This document shows, piece after piece, positions 23,101 to 34,068 of a DNA stretch of 64,000 nucleotides (positions within the stretch are counted from its first letter, which is position 1; the number at the start of each line of letters is the position of its first letter). Below the pieces are notes generated by a model. The model had not been told where the DNA came from. It made no database searches and saw only the letters and a program-made list of their open reading frames with translations. Where the stretch lies: NCBI RefSeq assembly GCF_024362695.1, contig NC_065421.1, positions 310,001-374,000 of the forward strand. Reading direction: 5' to 3'. The DNA is from Pectinophora gossypiella (lineage: Eukaryota > Arthropoda > Insecta > Lepidoptera > Gelechiidae). The position numbers and the translations under genes are program-made.

Positions 23101-26100
23101 AGAAGAATTAGCATTTGGAAAATTTGACATTTTGAGAAATTGAATAGAAAAAGTTTGCTTTGCTTTTTTATCGTTTTGAAATGGACATAATCCCTTTCTA
23201 AGTTGAGTTTGCCACATGCTCGATCATAAAGCAGCTATGTTTTTTAGTTAGTCTTTTAAAAAGGCCACATTGGAGCAACTTATCTAAAATGCCAATATTG
23301 TTATTTGACATTGCACAGTTGTTTTTATTGTTCTTTTGAAGAATTGTTTCAATGTGGCCTTTTAGATCACCTGTGGTGAATATCGGATCGTTACCCCGGA
23401 ATGGATTATTATTTCAAGGATGGACTTAGTGCCATAACTGACTGAGCCAGTAGAGTATATAAATGAATAAATACCCTCGTTTTTACAAGGTAGAGCCAAG
23501 ATGGGGACGTGTATGTTGGCATGAATGCAGGCCTCGCTCATGTTGCGCGGCTTCATCAAGGGCCCGTAGAAGACATCTGTCTGTGGACATATGGGGCCCT
23601 CGCTGGTCGCATTCAGCACGTCATTCCACGGCTCTGGTGGCTCCAACTCCTGGAATTGACAAGAGTATAATGTTAGTCCGTTGTTGTTTTTATTACTATT
23701 TTATCTATTTTTACCCACAAAGGTGCCCATAACACTTAACGGTGTGGGCAGAACTACAAGTAATTAAACACTTGTAGCCACTATTGAAGATCTCTTTGAT
23801 TTGACACTTTTTGTGGGTTGCGGCGACTACTGGATAGCATCACGCCTGTATCCCCGAAGAGGTAGGCAGAGGTGTATATTATACACACCCACTCGCTGCT
23901 AAGTTATTGTCATTAACCGGACGCGTCCTGGAAACCACGTGTGTAAATAATGTCAATTATCTTTGATCCAAACATGAATTCATAAACTCGAAATCAGTGG
24001 TTTAGAACCCAAGCCGAAATTCGAACCCGTGAAACCGTGATGTAGGTAAGTCACGCATTCTCCGGACTATCATAAATTTTAATAATAAGCACTGAGCCAA
24101 AATTAGCAACACGGGGTTTTTTTGCTAATCTTAAACCATTAAAGTATCAAATATCACTGGCTAAAGTTGTATAAACGTGGAATTTGTTACATAATGCCAA
24201 AAATTCCCCTGTTGTTGTTATGATTTCTAAATGGTCACAAATTTTAACGCGTTATGTAAATATTTGTTGTTTGATAAATATATTCTCAAGGTTGCGTTTC
24301 TCGTTGCGAACTCTTTACGGCAGGTGTGTGGTGTCGTTCAGTGTCAAGTCAGGAAATCATTATACCTACTATACTATTATACTTGTTTACCTTCACACTA
24401 ATCAAAATATTGCCGCGTATAGAAACGCTAGCTTGACAAATTCTTTTTCACATATTTAAAATTATACAGCTTATATCTTAGGAATAAAACGTTATACGCA
24501 TGCGTCCTGCTACTGTTTGCTTTTGCAGTTAGCAATTATCTGCGCGGACAAATCGTTCTTAAACTGATTGCGTCATACTAAAGCACGCTATGATGGCCGT
24601 TTTGACACATTACAATAGTGACGTAAGTTGACGGTTTATTTATCGACAAATTGTAATATATTTTTTTTTATTTAGAACAAAATATTAGAAGTAGTATGAT
24701 TTATTGGGCTGGTTTTCCCTTCGCGGGTTTGAAGGTCGGACAGGCAGTCGCTTCTGTAAAAAAACCGGACCTGTCAAATCTTCAGGTTAGATTTACGGAC
24801 CTTGTGAAAACGGGACAACGCTAGGGAGATGATGATTTCAAGTAGTAAATACTGATTATGATGTTTCGAAAAATTTTATGACTGACTACAGGTCACTTTT
24901 GACAATAAAGTAGATATTTGCTGCTTTATAGAAGTTTATAATTAATACGAAACTTGATGAACAAACTAACGTCAAAACGGCCCTCGTACAGTGCCTTATT
25001 GTCTATTTACTGTAATCTATCTCTAACAAATACAATAGCGTAAGAAGTGCTCAATTTTCTTAACATTTTAACGTAATTTTGTCACGTTATATTTTCCGGC
25101 ATTTTAACAGGATGCTCTTTGCCATCATTAGAGCACTGCAACGATAGGTATCGTCAAACCGCTATATTTTTTTTACTCTTTTTTTCAAGATCTTGGTTGG
25201 CAATGATTGATTAGGTCCATCTATAAACGTAATAGCGAAAGGTTACGACGCTATAATGGTTATTTCTAATCCTTCCTGCTTATTAGTTTCAAATTTTGAA
25301 TATATATTTATGTCTGTAAATATGTATAAATATGTATATATGAATAAATATGTGTGAATATGTATAAATATATTTATGTCATCAAAACACAATACCGGGT
25401 TCTTACTGCGTTAAATCAGGAATATTTCGATAATCGAAGTGACTCGATTTTTCGACTCGATATTTTTATCGCTGTAAGAACCCAAATTTCATTTTTTTTT
25501 TCAATTTAACTTATTTATGAATTTTAATAAACAAAAATGTAATTAAAGTGCGACATTTTGTCAAGATTTTCTATGACGTCACAGGTTGCATTTTCATACA
25601 ATGTCATTTCGTATTTTGACGTTTAGCAAAAAGTAACTGATTTGAATAGTTGGGAACTACCTTATTGTGTTTGAAGATTACAAATACTTAGAATGCATAA
25701 TTCTTTGCAAGTTCGATACCGGGAATCGAATCGGCACTTCACACTTGAGAGGCAAGCCTGCAGCACAGGACCGATGAGGCTTTAATTTTAAAATCTAACA
25801 TGTTTTACTACTTAAACCATCGGTGGTGAAGACAGTACCTTAAACCTCAGCTCTCCAAGCGGCTGCCGAGCGTAGGGCACGCCCCTAAAGCTGGCGTAGT
25901 AGACCCCGCCGTACTCGGACCAGCGGCGCGCGCCGCACACCCAGCCGCCCGACGTGCGCGCGCGCAACTCGCAGTCCTTCTTCTTATCCTCCTTCTCCAC
26001 TTGCGCCCAGACGCTCCACGCTGAAACATGGAATAGTTTTCGTTTAGTAACTCCTTATTGTACACATTAATACATAATAATGACAAAAAATAGTAGGTAC

Positions 26101-27062
26101 AAAAGGTATCTCTACCCCGCATGGTGATTAACAGTATCCTCTAGATTTAGATAGAAAGAATGTACATCTAAAAGGAACCTATAAAAAAATAAGATGTATG
26201 AGGCTGGATTATAAATAATTGATGCTAAGTAATCAACGGTGAAGGAAAACATCGGGAAGAAACCGACATACCCGAGAAATGCGTTTCTGAGGTATGTGAC
26301 CTAATTTATCCTGGCTTCCTCATTGGATTAGAAGGTCAGACAGGCAGTCGCTTCTATAATAAACTGGACCTGTCAAATATTCAGGTTAGATAAGTGGACC
26401 CTGTGAAAACGAGATAACTCTAGGGAGATAGTGATGTCTGACATAAGTTATACACATAAGTTTTTTTTTTTCTTTTTAAGGGTTTCGTTCCTGAAAAAGA
26501 AACTCAACCCTTAGAGGATCTTTTTTGAACGGCAAGTCAACCCCCTCCCTCGGAACCCTCGGTGCGCGACGACTCGCACTTGACCGGTTTTTTTAACTTG
26601 TAAATAAAATAAAAAATTGTGGGTCCGGAAGTACAAGTTGATTTTTGTATATCGTTTGAATATTTTGTTCAAACGTATTGGTTACCGTACCTAAAGAAAT
26701 AATAATATAAAAACTGTGATATCGAGCTAAAAACATATATAATTAATTATGCGCATATTTTTGCATAGCGCAATATGTGCTATTTTAAGGTTATTGATTT
26801 AGTTCAACGAACTTACTGTGATAACTTTTGATATGCACTTGAGATTTTTTATACGAATTGTTTTTTTTTTATTTTAATAATTTAACAACTTAACATAGTA
26901 TCGCGCCTGTGTCCCGAAAGGAGTAGACTGAGGTGTTAGTATTATAACCACTCCTCGCCAGCTATGTTTATGTCCCATGTAACAGGAGGCGAGCCTATTG
27001 CCATTAACCGGCCACAAATTATGGAAACCACACACGTAAGAATTAATTGAATATATAAATAA

Positions 27063-27130
<68 letters not shown>

Positions 27131-28255
27131 TTTTTTTATTATATCCAAGTGACTTTTTATTACTAAACTAGCGAGTCGGACGGCTTCACTTGTATATATT
27201 TTTTCCCTTTTTTCTTCTGTGATTGATTAACGTCACAGTGAAAACCGCATGCAAATCCATTCACTGGTTCTTGAGCTCAGCCGAAACTTCATAATACACA
27301 TAAATAGCCTATATTCGTCCCACTGCACTGAGGGGGTGTGGAGCACACTCCACCACGCTGCTCCACTACGAATTACTGGAGGTGTTTGCTGGCAGTTTTC
27401 ATAAACTCACGCCTATATCCTGCCCGGGTAGGCGGAGCAATGGATTTCCACTTGCTTCGATAATTATTTATTTATTTTTACAGTAGTTTTTTTTATAATG
27501 ACCTACTTTTTACCGAGTTGATATGAATTCAACTTCAAAGTAAGAAATTATAATACTCATAAGTTCACTTGCACTTAAATGCAAGTTCGTTGTAACGTCT
27601 GTCGTAACGCTCTCGTAACAGATAGCTACGCCGTAACCCGTAGCAGCGCAATCAACTTATCATTTATTTCTTATTTTGGACTCAAAAAATATTTGTAAAT
27701 ATTCTTCTGTTATATTAAAACACTTTTAATTTAAATATTACATATTGTGTTTTGCAAATTTTTGTGCGACATTTTTCCTAACATTTTGTTGTAATTGGAA
27801 TTACTGTCGTATCATTTATATATTTATTTTTAATTAAAATTATCTTCAAAAAGAAACATTTTGCTGATAAAAGTTTATCAAAAAAATTATTCATTGAAAT
27901 CTAGTATTCATTAATTAAAATACTTATGAAAAATTTACATAGATAATTGAATATTCAATTCTTTAATTATTTTTAACAATTTTCTCTTTTACACAACTAT
28001 TGCTAACAAACGTAAACAAATTCAGAAAAAGAAATATTGCGAGGTATAAATAGTATATAAGTTACCAATTCCGACACTTCCGAAACTTTAAAAAAGCAAC
28101 TGTTAACTATATAAATTACCTTATTACACGGATTTTGCATTTAGAACTTATTTTTAAATTAATTCTGATTTCAAATTATTTAAAAAAATATTTAATAGTA
28201 GTAACTCACCGCCGACGCAGGCAAGCAGCACCAACAGAACGCTCTGCACGGTCAT
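20117..28255 (-). CDS. Gene D: secreted carboxylesterase, active site intact
   Basis: Coding exons 28255-28210, 26020-25839, 23649-23487, 23004-22839, 21843-21631, 21424-20606 and 20258-20117 give 576 aa plus stop. Signal peptide MTVQSVLLVLLACVGG. Every active-site element is canonical: HGGGFAFGSG oxyanion loop, GQSAG with Ser236, Glu367 (FTDVEAESF) and His480 (GAGHVDDMTYLF). It is the close paralog of gene B, with identical runs such as WVCGARRWSEYGGVYYASFR and shared intron phases. It has one extra phase-1 intron (23486-23005) after ALP, with a weak donor (CTT, then GTAAAA); reading through it meets a stop. Intron 1 exceeds 2 kb and intron 2 is about 2.2 kb, both repeat-filled. It should be a secreted ester hydrolase; the substrate cannot be assigned. 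Confidence 0.93.
21844..22620. other. Part of gene D intron 4, nothing further recognised
   Basis: AT-rich, with no repeat family of this window and no reading frame resembling a known protein. Confidence 0.6.
22620..22800 (+). repeat. SINE S3 fragment in gene D intron 4
   Basis: Shares the 'ggttaatggcaatagcctc' block with the reverse copies at 23820-24070, 26890-27040 and 30649-30895. Confidence 0.5.
23254..23366. mobile_element. MITE M1 copy inside the gene D-specific intron
   Basis: Terminal repeats 'aaaaggccacattggagcaa' and 'gtttcaatgtggcctttt' enclose 'ccaatattgttatttgaca'. It is about 113 bp and occupies the middle of intron 3 (23005-23486). Confidence 0.75.
23820..24070 (-). mobile_element. 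SINE S3 copy with tRNA-like head
   Basis: Read on the minus strand, the head contains a B-box-like GGGTTCGAATTTCGG and an A-box-like GCGTGACTTACC. The body contains the complement of 'attgtcattaaccgg'. A fragment of R3 lies beside it at about 23710-23800. Confidence 0.55.
24712..24833 (+). repeat. Retroposon R1 copy
   Basis: Contains 'acaggcagtcgcttctgta' and 'ggacctgtcaaatcttcag', and ends 'gctagggagatgatgat'. The family is delimited by target duplications at 49262-49513 and 58383-58487. Flanking it, GGCCGTTTTGAC (about 24594) and GTCAAAACGGCC (about 24971) suggest an older MITE around the insertion. Confidence 0.65.
25397..25483. mobile_element. Mini hairpin MITE in gene D intron 2
   Basis: 87 bp with 14-bp inverted ends GGGTTCTTACTGCG and CGCTGTAAGAACCC and a CGAT/TCGA-rich interior. 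Confidence 0.55.
26228..26430 (+). repeat. Retroposon R1, longer copy in gene D intron 1
   Basis: Begins near 'aaggaaaacatcgggaagaa', runs through 'gacaggcagtcgcttcta' and ends 'ctagggagatagtgatg'. The order of blocks is the same as in the 49262-49513 copy. Confidence 0.65.
26890..27040 (-). repeat. SINE S3 fragment
   Basis: Contains 'tcgcgcctgtgtcccgaaag', 'gtcccatgtaacaggagg' and 'attgccattaaccgg'. It gives the undisturbed sequence of the site hit by the MITE at 30484-30648. Confidence 0.55.
27061..27126. repeat. (TA)n microsatellite
   Basis: About 30 TA units in gene D intron 1, with one imperfection near its left end. Confidence 0.95.
27295..27415 (-). repeat. Retroposon R2 fragment
   Basis: Matches the family at 46444-46600 and 57984-58110 through 'caccacgctgctccac' and 'aaatagcctata'. 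Confidence 0.5.
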
Positions 28256-28276
28256 GTCGCGGACGGGGCGCGCTGG

Positions 28277-28311
28277 CCACTGGAGAGACGGCCTCCGCAC
28301 ACACTCTTATA
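28277..28311 (-). promoter_or_regulatory. Core promoter of gene D (TATA and initiator)
   Basis: TATAAGAG starts at 28311 on the minus strand and CTCCAGTGG has its A at 28281, 30 nt downstream. This predicts a leader of about 26 nt. The same arrangement stands before gene B, while the intervening bases have diverged. Confidence 0.6.
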
Positions 28312-28312
28312 A

Positions 28313-30475
28313 ACAAACTACCTCAACGCGCGCAGACGCCACCGCGCTACCCACACTCGCGCAACCTGCCTACGGACACGTTGTCTCTCAGAGGCTGCTC
28401 CAACTTGTTTTATATATATGAGCATTTTTTGAAAGATTTTGTTAGTATAGTCAGCAAATTCATCTATGATATTTTATTCAAAATTTGATTGACGTTATTA
28501 GTGATTAGACAATTATTTTAATCAAACAAACTAATTTATCAAGTATTGGGAAATCTATTATTCCAACATATCTTAATCTGTCTATGTCGGCTAATATGCT
28601 AGGTACATAAATATTTAGAGGCATTTGTACTTTGATATCTAGAACGTCCTTCGACGCCAGTCGCACGTGTTTTTAACGTCGTGTTTTGAAAATAAACTAT
28701 GCACATACTACAACAGAGATAAAGTATAACAGTTGACATTATATTTCATTATATAATCCACTCGGACGTTATAAAACTTTGTAATTTTAAAATTATGATC
28801 AATCTATTATTTCTTAAATCTATATAATCTGTAATTAACTGACAAGAATATTAACAAAGCAGTTTTCCGTGTACAAACTCGCGGTATACTATTTAGTCTA
28901 TGATAGGTCGAGCCCACCTGTAGCTTATAGCAGCATACGTCCTCCCAGGTAGGCGCACAATTTTAGCAACAGACGAAATGTCTGGACCGAAACGATCGCC
29001 GCCAGAGACTAACCGTTACTCGGAATTAATGCAACTTAGTTCGCATTTCGTTGCTATACGTGTAAATAATGTTATACCTACAAACATAAGTATGTAAAGA
29101 CATGTTATGCACCTGCCCCCTGACCCGCGGTATGATATCGATAATTACATCGCAGTCTGTCGCTACACGGAATCTCAGATTATCACAAGTCCACACACAA
29201 ACACGATACTCTATAAACAATGAAATGTCGAGTAAAATAAATTGCATGATCGCAGCGAGACACATAACGGTCCAATTCTGGGAGTTGTCTGACGCCTAAA
29301 ATTAGTTCCTTCAATTATCAGGCTAATTATAACATAAACAACACGAATATTAACCTACTCCTTCTTTGTAAGTCCACCATCTAGAACAAATTTAGGTCAA
29401 TATGCTACTATTAACGCCCAGCATAATAGCGCGTCCAGTATAATAACGCTTTCAGGATATTGTTGAGGTTGCCGCGATATTGCAGCGCCTCTGGTATGTT
29501 CGCTGAGGCCCACACAGATGGTTGTTTTATTTTATTTATTTATTTATTTGGCTCACAAAACAGGTTGGGATTACAACACTAAAAATAGGTACAAAAAAAG
29601 AATGTTTTGAACTAGATCCCAGCCCAAGACATGTGTGCTCAGCGTAGCCAAATGTTACGAAGCTTGTACGGAATGTTTGTTGCGGCATCTAGTTTTACAA
29701 AATACATAAAACGTAAATGTACCAGGTGCATTACCTGTTGCATTACACAAACAATGCATCAATAAAACATATGAACATGAGGTATATTTCAAAACTTAGG
29801 ATTCTTAAAGACAAAGCAATAATAACAATAATAATAATAATAAAAAAGTTTACTACTGTCTAATGTTAATATTATAAGCGAATAGGATATCCTTAATTGA
29901 GTTCGAATAGGTATTAAAATTATCAGGTATTATTAGGTTGTGCAGCGATCATGCGGACTCGAGCCAGCCCCAACAGAGTATCCTGAAGACGTTATGTGAT
30001 AGGTGGGACTCCCCCCTTCTAAAAAGGTGGATGGAGCTTCACACCCTATAATTTGAATTTATAATCGCCCGAATAATGTCCTACTAACACTAGTTTATAA
30101 GTCGTTTGTATACTAACATTCTATGGTCTTTGTCCGAAATAAAGGTTTATTTTTTTGTTTTTTTTTTTACTATTTCCAGGTTGTGTAGATTGTATAATAT
30201 GTTGGCCAGATATCGTGATCTTGACATTACTATGCTCTTAAATGCATATAAAACATTGCACTGGCTGCTTTTCGTTAAATTGTGTCTTTTTTTTTAATAT
30301 AGTTTATATCTTGTTTTTCTGTTCACTTGATTGTGCATGCTGTGACTACTTGTAATTGAGCAAGCTCTTAATCTTTTTTTTATTGTCTGTAACTATGCAT
30401 GTGCAGAGTGTAGCTTGTAAGTTGTCCATAATATAAATAAATAAATGAATAAACACGTAACATGGCTACAGGCCA
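28313..30475. other. Upstream flank of gene D, no gene seen
   Basis: No coding frame of recognisable family. There is a TTTA microsatellite at 29522-29550 with a LINE-like 3' end beside it, and an (AATAAT) tract near 29820-29842. Enhancers of gene D may lie here but cannot be read from sequence. Confidence 0.55.
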
Positions 30476-30483
30476 GTCCCATG

Positions 30484-30648
30484 GATTTATTCCGTTCTAA
30501 TACCAAAAACTAATACCACTTGGTATTAGTAACGAGAAACGTCGTTGTGGGTCGTGAGTAACGTGGTACTCGTTCGGAATGGAATATAAATTCGGAAATA
30601 AACTAATACCAAGTGGTATTAGTATTTGGTATTAGAACGGAATAAATC
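30484..30648. mobile_element. hAT-like MITE with 8-bp target duplication
   Basis: 165 bp. The ends GATTTATTCCGTTCTAATAC and their complement extend to arms of more than 40 bp, and the arms contain a further palindrome AATACCACTTGGTATT. It is flanked on both sides by GTCCCATG (30476-30483, 30649-30656). An 8-bp duplication is typical of hAT elements. The target is a SINE S3 copy. Confidence 0.85.
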
Positions 30649-30895
30649 GTCCCATGCAACAGGGGGCTATTGCCATTAACCGGACACAGATTCCGGAAAC
30701 CACGTGATATCAATTACATTATCTATAAACAAGAATCCTAACTCTTGTTTATTCTTAGTTTATGCTCGGTATAAAAACTTACACCAGGTTTATTCGTAAG
30801 GCCGTTAAGTCGAATTCGGTGGTTTAAAGCCCGAACCAGTATTCGAACCCGTGACCCTACGATATGAGCCACGCGTTCTCTAGGACTATCACGAA
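30649..30895 (-). mobile_element. SINE S3 copy, split by the hAT-like MITE
   Basis: The tRNA-like head is read on the minus strand: A-box-like GTGGCTCATATCGTAGG and B-box-like GGGTTCGAATAC. Its 3' end is interrupted at GTCCCATG by the MITE. Confidence 0.6.
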
Positions 30896-30924
30896 TTTAG
30901 AACCAGTCAACAATGTCATCATCA

Positions 30925-31190
30925 TCAGCCGTACGACGCCCACAGCTGGGCATAGGCCTCCCCCAAGGATCTCCACGACGATCGGTCCTGCGCTGCCCGC
31001 ATCCAGCGGTTTCCCGCGACCTTCACCAGATCGTCGGTCCACCTTGTAGCGGGCCTACCCACTGAGCGTCGTCCGGCACGTGGTCGCCATTCCAGAACCC
31101 TTCCGCCCCAGTGGCCATCGGTTCTCAACAGTTTAGTCGGGCTAATTATTTTCAGACCCTTTTTGACTTTTCGTAAATAGGATAAAGTCG
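30925..31190 (-). pseudogene. LINE ORF2 C-terminal fragment
   Basis: The minus-strand translation includes GRPATRWTDDLVKVAG and ends DRSSWRSLGEAYAQLWASYG before a stop, followed by a GATGATGAT tail. The same protein end recurs at 56467-56532. It is 5'-truncated. Confidence 0.6.
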
Positions 31191-31201
31191 TCGGACAAAG
31201 T

Positions 31202-31552
31202 CTTCTTCTTCTCTCGTGTGGGTTGTGAGGTGGATTACCAACCTCATCAATCCTGGAGTCAGGGTTACTATTGAGCCGCCAAAGGCCCCTGACATGACTC
31301 ATGTAACTACTACGTATTTACATCAGTAAATAGTAACCCGGACCAACGGCTTAACGTGCCTTCCGAAGCACGCATCGTCTTACTTTCGGACAATCAGGTG
31401 ATCAGCCTGTAATGTCCTAACCAAACTAGGAAAAAAAAAAAAAACAGACTAGGGATCACAAAGTGATTTTTGTGATTGGTTCCCACCGGTATTTGAACCC
31501 GGGACCTCCGGATCGTGAGCCCAACTCTCAACCACTGAACCACAGAGGCCGT
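31202..31552 (-). mobile_element. SINE S1, near full-length copy
   Basis: Reverse-orientation copy with the tRNA-like head near 31500-31552. Flanks TCGGACAAAGT (31191-31201) and TCGGATAAAGT (31553-31563) form a slightly diverged target duplication. A (A)n run and a short local duplication lie near 31430. Confidence 0.85.
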
Positions 31553-31782
31553 TCGGATAAAGTTATTTCTATCTATCCATCTTCTTAGCCTGCGTCGATT
31601 AAGATATTTTATCCTTTGATTATTTATTGCGTTGTCCACGTGTTGCAACACGTCCAAATTCTACGTATATCATCAAATAATATCTAGCGATAAGCTATCA
31701 AGTCCAATGTACTAACAATTATCGTTTGTTTTAAAATCTTATGTTTTATCCCTGCCTACTCTATTATCCTCTGTTTTGATTC

Positions 31783-32000
31783 AGAGTGATTAGGCAAGTA
31801 CACTGGCTTGCTTCTCAAACGGTAAGTGACAGTTCGAACCCCGGTACAGGACTTGCACCAATGCGTAACCAGCTATACGGCTCACCACCTATCACGTTGT
31901 CCTAACAAAAAGCCCGGGGAATTACGAGTACTTAATTCATCTTGCGATAGATGTACCTCTGACTACCCCGGTTGAGAAATAGCCGTGAGCGTGATAAGCT
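31783..32000 (+). mobile_element. SINE S2, long copy
   Basis: The tRNA-like 5' part has 'ggcttgcttctcaaacgg' and a B-box-like 'agttcgaaccccggta'. The body has 'tatcacgttgtcctaaca', and the 3' end reads 'aaatagccgtgagcgtgat'. Reverse copies occur at 47203-47460 and, broken, at 55345-55870. Confidence 0.65.
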
Positions 32001-32261
32001 AATTATATCTGAATAAGTTCAAGTTGATTAGTGAGATGCCTGACAGCCCGTTTATAAAACACTGGGTCTAGACTCTTGTGTGCTGTTCAGGGACCAAGAG
32101 TAGCTCATATATGAATTAATTTTCTGATATCTGATCTTTCCAATCCTTACTTAAATTAAATTAGTAACTTAGTCACTGTACTAACAATATATGGATTAAT
32201 GTCCGAAATAAAGATATTTAATTTTAATTTTTTCATAAACTGTAAAGAATGTAAAGAACTA

Positions 32262-32500
32262 TTAGTGATTATTATTGCGTATGGCAGACAAAAATAAAAT
32301 AACTCCTAACCAAGTCTCTGCCGCATCCGTCACACAATGCAGCTCGGCTATGCCACCTGGGAACCGGTGTAAAGGGCACTCGTTCACTATGTGAGATAGG
32401 GTTTGATCCGGATGACCACATTTACAGTGTGGCGACCCCATTAAACCCCATTTTTGTAGGTGATGGTTCGACTTTCCATAGTTGGTCCTACATTGGTTCA
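32262..32500 (-). pseudogene. LINE C-terminal fragment
   Basis: The minus frame reads NQCRTNYGKSNHHLQKWG, CKCGHPDQTLSHIVNECPL and HRFPGGIAELH. The Cys/His cluster is typical of LINE ORF2 C-termini. The element end is an AATAAT tract. A second copy lies at 45769-46060. Confidence 0.65.
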
Positions 32501-32782
32501 AACGGGTCTAGAGATTTCGTCAAAAAACAAATAAAATCAACCAACAGTCAATCAGAATCATCAGTGAATCATTTGATATTCATCCGTTACCAAGTATTGT
32601 AAGCCTGATGCAGTATGCTCCATCCCTTCTGATAGATGGTTCCTACACTAACTACTTCAACAGTAGGCAAGACTAGATTACAATGTTTACAAACGCCTTA
32701 ACACACAGAACGACGTCTCTTGTTTCACTAATAGACATTTGGCATGCATCTAGTTACTCTACATTTACTTTCCTAAAAGTCG

Positions 32783-33170
32783 TCTTCTTCTTCTATCGTG
32801 TGAGTTGTGAGGTGAATTACCAACTTCATCAACCCTGGTGTCAGGGTTACTATTGAGCCGCCAAAGGCCCCTAGGGTAATGAGTTTTATTATAATAAAAT
32901 AATACGTAATATTTAAAATAATAGGTAATCCTTTTTTGCTGATTCTACAATATAGTAAGTTTGGCATATAAAAAAAACATGAGCCGTAGAAGGAATACAA
33001 AATGGGACGAAGTAGGAACAAAATATTTAAAATTATATTTTGGAATGAAGCAAGCATATTGTTTGGGACGATTTAGGATTTTTTATGTGGGACAAAACTC
33101 AGTGGGACAAACGAAGAATAAACCAACATGACTCATATAACGACTACGTACTTACATCAGTAAGTAGTAA
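32783..33170 (-). mobile_element. SINE S1 copy interrupted by an unidentified insertion
   Basis: 32783-32871 is the 3' part of S1 up to 'ccaaaggcccct'. The next S1 bases ('atgactcat...acatcagtaagtagtaa') resume at 33128. The 256 bp between are foreign, AT-rich, and hold 'gggac' motifs near the right end. I do not recognise the inserted sequence. Confidence 0.6.
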
Positions 33171-33679
33171 AAGTCGACTAAAAGGTGCATTCTTAAAATG
33201 CCGCACCATCTTTATAAGTAGAAGACTGGTAAGTCTAAGTCTATCATCGCGGCCATGTTACGTCTCACGTTATACTTATCCGGGTTTTCAAGTCCTAAGA
33301 CTGTCGGTCCATCTTAGCAGCGGCAAAAGTATCAACTCGTGTCAAATGAGTTATGATGATATTCCAAGAGTTTAGTATCAATCGCCATCGACTCGCAAAG
33401 AAGAAGAAAGATATTCCAAGAGATGTGTTGCTGTTGCAGTTTCTTGTCATTTCTTCTCAGCCATAACACATTGCGAAATGACGTAAATTCAAAAATGTCA
33501 TGACCTTAAACAAGTTTATCCATGATGATTACGATGAATGATTCTGATTTCTGAAATGCAACTGGAAGTAGCCCACTCTGCTTCCGCATAGTGACTGCCA
33601 GTCCTCCTCGCCTTATATATAAGAAAGTTGTCATACATCTCGTATCCAATAACGAAAAACAAATATACTTATACTATCC

Positions 33680-33885
33680 TGATTGTCCGAAAAAGTAAGA
33701 TGATTCCATGCTTCGGAGGACACGTTAAGCCGTTGGTCCCCGCTATTAGCCGTAGAAACACCTCCACCAATCCGCATTAGAGCAGCGTGGAGGCGTATGC
33801 TCCATACCCCCTCCGGTTGATCGAAGGGAGGCCTGTGCCCAGCAGTGGGACGTATATAGGCTGTTTATGTTATGTTATCCAATAA
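33680..33885 (+). repeat. Chimeric SINE S1/R2 retroposon
   Basis: The left part is S1-like ('tgattgtccgaaaaagta'). The right part is R2 in plus orientation, ending 'agtgggacgtatataggct' and 'atgttatg'. A comparable join of an S1-like block to another body is at 59915-60085. Confidence 0.55.
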
Positions 33886-34068
33886 CAGACCAACAATCAA
33901 GATTTTCAACGTTTAAGAAAATTCTATTTATAGGATGTTATTGACACACTTTATGGAGGAAAAAAATATATATTTTTTTGTTATTCACGCGTCACTGAGC
34001 AACTGAAGTTGGACGAAAAAGTTGGAGTTTAACGTAGCTAAGCAAACTGACTCCGATATCATCGCCTT

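Noticed and set aside
28135..28488. Plus-strand gene upstream of gene D
   Set aside because: It overlaps the signal-peptide exon and core promoter of gene D in antisense; there is no family match.
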